A DNA stretch of 40,359 nt from Pelagophyceae sp. CCMP2097 (lineage: Eukaryota > Sar > Pelagophyceae): contig MU657173.1 of the NCBI GenBank assembly GCA_026770575.1, positions 52,401 to 92,759 of the forward strand, written 5' to 3'. This document shows positions 38,131-40,359 of the stretch, one piece after another. The position numbers were made by a program, and so were the translations under genes. The first letter of the stretch is position 1. Each line of letters opens with the position of its first letter. A model generated the notes under the pieces. That model made no database searches. It worked only from the letters and a program-made list of their open reading frames with translations, and was not told the origin of the DNA.

Positions 38131-39519
38131 CTACTGGGTGAGCGCTTGCGGGTTTGCGCCGAGGTGCTCCGCGACTTGGATCCAGTCCTTCCCAACAAGA
38201 TCAGGCTTCCAGATCTTGATGCGCGCGCCGTCGCCCGAACCCTTGGCGGCCTACGCGCGGCGTCGACCCAGCACGGACCACCCGGGTCGGACGGTCGGCG
38301 GGCGCCTCAGTGGAGTGCATAACGGCCTCAATAACGGCCTCACCGTCGCGAGGAGGGTGCCGGCGGCGTTCCATTCCACGGTCTGCGCCCCGGCGTCGGG
38401 GACGACGGAAACGCTGATCGCGTCGCTCCGCGAGTCGTCGTCGTCGCCGTCGTCGTTTCGAAAGGCGTGGATCTCGACGGCAACCATAGTCGCAAACCTA
38501 CGCGGGCGTCGATCCGGATTGTGCGGGAATATTTAACCCGCTTCCCTTTCGATATCTCGGGGAGCAGCAGCGAGCACGTACGCGACTCGTTTGAACTCGA
38601 CGTCGTCGCCTTGCGGGCTAAAGGACCTATCAGACGAGTTAGGGGGCAGACTACTCGCCAGGCAGACTGACATGTCGCAGATGTTCGCCCGCGGCGCCAA
38701 AAGCTGCGAGGCGCGGCGCCACTGCCTCCAAGAACGCTTCCAGAGCTGAGGGCGGTCCGCCGCCCCCGCGCGGCAGACGACGAGACCCGCGTTCGCAGCC
38801 GACGGGTCCCACGCCAAGCGCAATTCCGACGCGCTGCCAGCGCCGCAGTAGCACTCGAGCGTCGCGACGACCCTGAGAGAAGGGCCCTCGGCGCTTGGAG
38901 ACACGAGCCGTTGGGGACTTTGGGCGGCGGCGACGCACTCCCAGCCGTCGCTCGCTCCTCGGCGTGCGTCGTCCGTGTTTGCGGCGAGCGACTTGCTGTA
39001 GACGACGACGCGGCCGTCGTCGAAGGCGACGGCCAGGACGAGGCCGAGGCGCGCCGGGGCAAAGGCGACGTCCGTGACGCACGTGGCCGCGCCGCGGCGG
39101 AGCACCGCCGCCTCGCGCAAGTCGCCCTCGCCAGCGTCGTCGAAGATCGTCACGGCGTCACCGCTGGCGACGGCCAGGCACGCGCACACCTCGACCGGCG
39201 CCCAGCCTGCGCGAGCGCCGTCTTAGAGACGGTCACGGTCTGAGACGGCCGAGAGGCGGACCGACCGTGAGAACGCACTCGCGGCGCGGACGTTTGCAAG
39301 CTTCAGCTCGCCTGGCGTTGCGTGGATCCCAAGTAGGTTTCCAGATGACAAGGGGCCGAGGTATCGTGAGGAGTTTCCCCGGTGGGTGGGTCCCCATAGG
39401 AAAAAGCGCCTAGACTCGCCGCGAGAGATCCAGCGCGTCCCCTCTTCGCGTTCAAACAGGCGACATGTGCCGTGCTCGCTCCCGATCAGGCGCAGGCCGG
39501 CGTTGTCGAGCTTCAGCAT
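38131..39519 (-). CDS. SEH1: SEH1-like WD40 nucleoporin
   Basis: Exons 39519-39279, 39221-38672, 38617-38582, 38497-38344, 38250-38131; 366 residues, close to the usual SEH1 size. Introns are 57, 54, 84 and 93 nt and all phases agree. The most diagnostic block is VTDVAFAPARLGLVLAVAF, the SEH1 signature around V-T-D-V-x-F-A-P. Earlier repeats read LKLDNAGLRLIGSEHGT and GWAPVEVCACLAVASGD; the last is TVEWNAAGTLLAT|AAKGSGDGARIKIWK. WD dipeptides are weak, so a scan could miss it. SEH1 works in the Nup107-160 complex and in SEA/GATOR at the vacuole. The 36-nt exon 3 and the joins around it are the least certain part. SEC13 is the main alternative. Confidence 0.75.
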
Positions 39520-39588
39520 GGCGCCGGTTTGGCGCGCGCGCAGGACGAACCTCGTCGCTAAAAGGAAAGTGTATTTACAAAAACCTCT

Positions 39589-40059
39589 TTAGCGAATCTC
39601 AGACCGCGTCGCCACGAGGGCGAGTCGCCCGTTCGCGGTGCATCCACCACTCGCGGGGATAAGACCACGCGAGGTGCACTTTTTCACCGAGGGGCCTTTT
39701 TTACCTGCAGGTGCGGACCTGGCCGCCGAGGAGCAGGAAGACGGAGTGGCGGTGGCCGGCCGCGCACTTGGACGCGCGGACGGCCTTGTCCCGGCCGAGG
39801 GCCCAGACGGGCCTGCGCGAGACGTTCGCACTGAGATGGCGCATCGATCCGAATAAGCCACCGCAATGCCGCTGCAGGCTGTGAGAAGCCACCGCAGGGC
39901 CGCTGGAGGCTATGAGCAAGAACGCAGGCCCCCACTGCAGGAGGCGCACCGGGGCAGCATCCCCTGCTTTTCGCGCCGCGCCACTTCCTCGCCGACGCCG
40001 TTGCGCCCGTCCTCGACCCAGCCCCAGGCGTACGCCGAGCACGCGCCCTCGTGCTGCAT
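39589..40059 (-). CDS. Very short RCC1-repeat protein
   Basis: Exons 40059-39950, 39812-39705, 39649-39589; 92 residues. Introns are 137 nt (gtgcgc..cgcag) and 55 nt (gtaaaa..gcgag); phases agree. Sequence: SAYAWGWVEDGRNGVGEE, MLPRPVWALGR, then AAGHRHSVFLLLGGQVRTC, the RCC1 repeat core. Real RCC1 proteins have about seven blades, so this holds only one and a half repeats. It may be a truncated gene, a fragment, or a model cut short by a missed exon. The stop lies only 69 bp before the SEH1 ATG on the same strand. The first intron carries a 31-bp tandem duplication. Confidence 0.55.
39855..39916. repeat. 31-bp tandem duplication inside the RCC1-like intron
   Basis: Units 39855-39885 and 39886-39916 start aagccaccgc and end ctgtgag or ctatgag, with about four mismatches. 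They lie entirely within the inferred 137-nt intron, which supports this stretch being non-coding. Confidence 0.8.
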
Positions 40060-40104
40060 GGCGCCAGCAACGGCCCCCTCGCGACGCAATGGCTCGCGCG
40101 TGTG

Positions 40105-40111
40105 TTATATA
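40105..40111 (-). promoter_or_regulatory. TATA box for the RCC1-like gene
   Basis: The minus strand reads TATATAA about 45 bp before the ATG at 40059. This leaves room for transcription to start some 25-30 bp downstream, with a short 5' leader. It is the best core-promoter match in the window. Confidence 0.5.
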
Positions 40112-40134
40112 GTAGTACTAGTACTAGTACTACT
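40111..40134. repeat. 24-bp perfect palindrome beside the TATA box
   Basis: The sequence agtagtactagtactagtactact (shown in part: agtagtactagt) equals its own reverse complement. It contains overlapping actagt units. It abuts the TATATAA box on the upstream side of the minus-strand RCC1-like gene, the position expected of an operator-like or dimeric-factor site. Confidence 0.8.
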
Positions 40135-40359
40135 AGTAGCGCCTAGTTTTTTTTTTTGCGCGGCGAGTTGCAAAACACGCTGCCCGCGGCGAACTCGAGG
40201 CGGTGCGCTTCCCGCGCGCGCGTCCCACGCCGAATCCGCCGGCCCGCAACGCCATGCGCACCTTGACGGGTCGTCGGCGCAGCAGCGACGCCATTCCGGG
40301 AGAACAAAGACAGACAAGTCTACTCATGCCGTTTTTCCAACGTATTTATTGAAGCGCAG

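Larger units (their letters stand above)
40060..40359. other. Upstream region of the RCC1-like gene, right window edge
   Basis: No gene is supported. It holds a TATA box and a 24-bp palindrome (separate entries), an 11-base T run near 40147, and at the far edge caataaatac on the minus strand, which could belong to a gene beyond the window. Confidence 0.5.

Noticed and set aside
1..40359. Bacterial origin of the window
   Set aside because: High GC and long frames could suggest it, but spliced TM9SF, DOT1, syndetin and SEH1 genes are eukaryotic.
1..40359. CRISPR array, tRNA, rRNA or intact transposon
   Set aside because: No regularly spaced repeats, cloverleaf, rRNA core or transposase/reverse-transcriptase motif was seen.

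Overview
The window looks like nuclear DNA from a unicellular alga with a secondary plastid, most likely a stramenopile close to the pelagophytes (Aureococcus type). The evidence is very GC-rich sequence, dense genes on both strands, many short introns, typical eukaryotic proteins (nonaspanin, syndetin, DOT1, SEH1, TAZ finger) and two proteins with plastid-type leaders. The species assignment is inference. No tRNA, rRNA, CRISPR or intact transposon was seen.

Gene structures were rebuilt by joining reading frames across splice sites, using protein-family continuity and reading phase as the test. This gives about 40 introns of 42-143 nt. Their 5' sites are mostly GTGCG(T/C/A/G), and at least six are GC-AG. 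Several are stop-free multiples of three, so a plain reading-frame view runs through them.

Layout. 1-5.6 kb, plus strand: a secreted GH47-like/Cys-repeat/sulfotransferase fusion, then a MYND-RING-Sel1 protein. 5.7-10.5 kb, minus strand: a large LRR/EF-hand protein. 11.1-22.6 kb, plus strand: a TAZ zinc-finger protein, a DnaJ-X co-chaperone, a TM9SF nonaspanin and a VPS50/syndetin homologue. 22.7-28.1 kb: a thylakoid-lumen FKBP (minus) and an RRM plus about 22-repeat OPR/HPR-like protein (plus) start 79 bp apart; a ZIP metal transporter (minus) converges on the latter. 28.9-36.1 kb: a membrane-anchored sulfotransferase (minus) diverges from a plastid-type polynucleotide phosphorylase (plus), then a mannonate/fructuronate-type SDR (minus) and an unrecognised 537-residue protein (plus). 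36.3-40.1 kb, minus strand: DOT1, SEH1 and a very short RCC1-like gene.

The neighbours form no single pathway. Themes that recur are glycan sulfation and the secretory system (two sulfotransferase-type genes, GH47-like domain, TM9SF, syndetin), organelle RNA and protein care (PNPase, RRM-OPR, lumenal FKBP), and nuclear functions (TAZ, DOT1, SEH1, RCC1-like). Intergenic DNA holds two long hairpins (199-261 and 28461-28539), a 24-bp palindrome beside a TATA box (about 40.1 kb), a 66-bp tandem repeat (13.5 kb) and A/G-rich tracts ahead of the first two genes.
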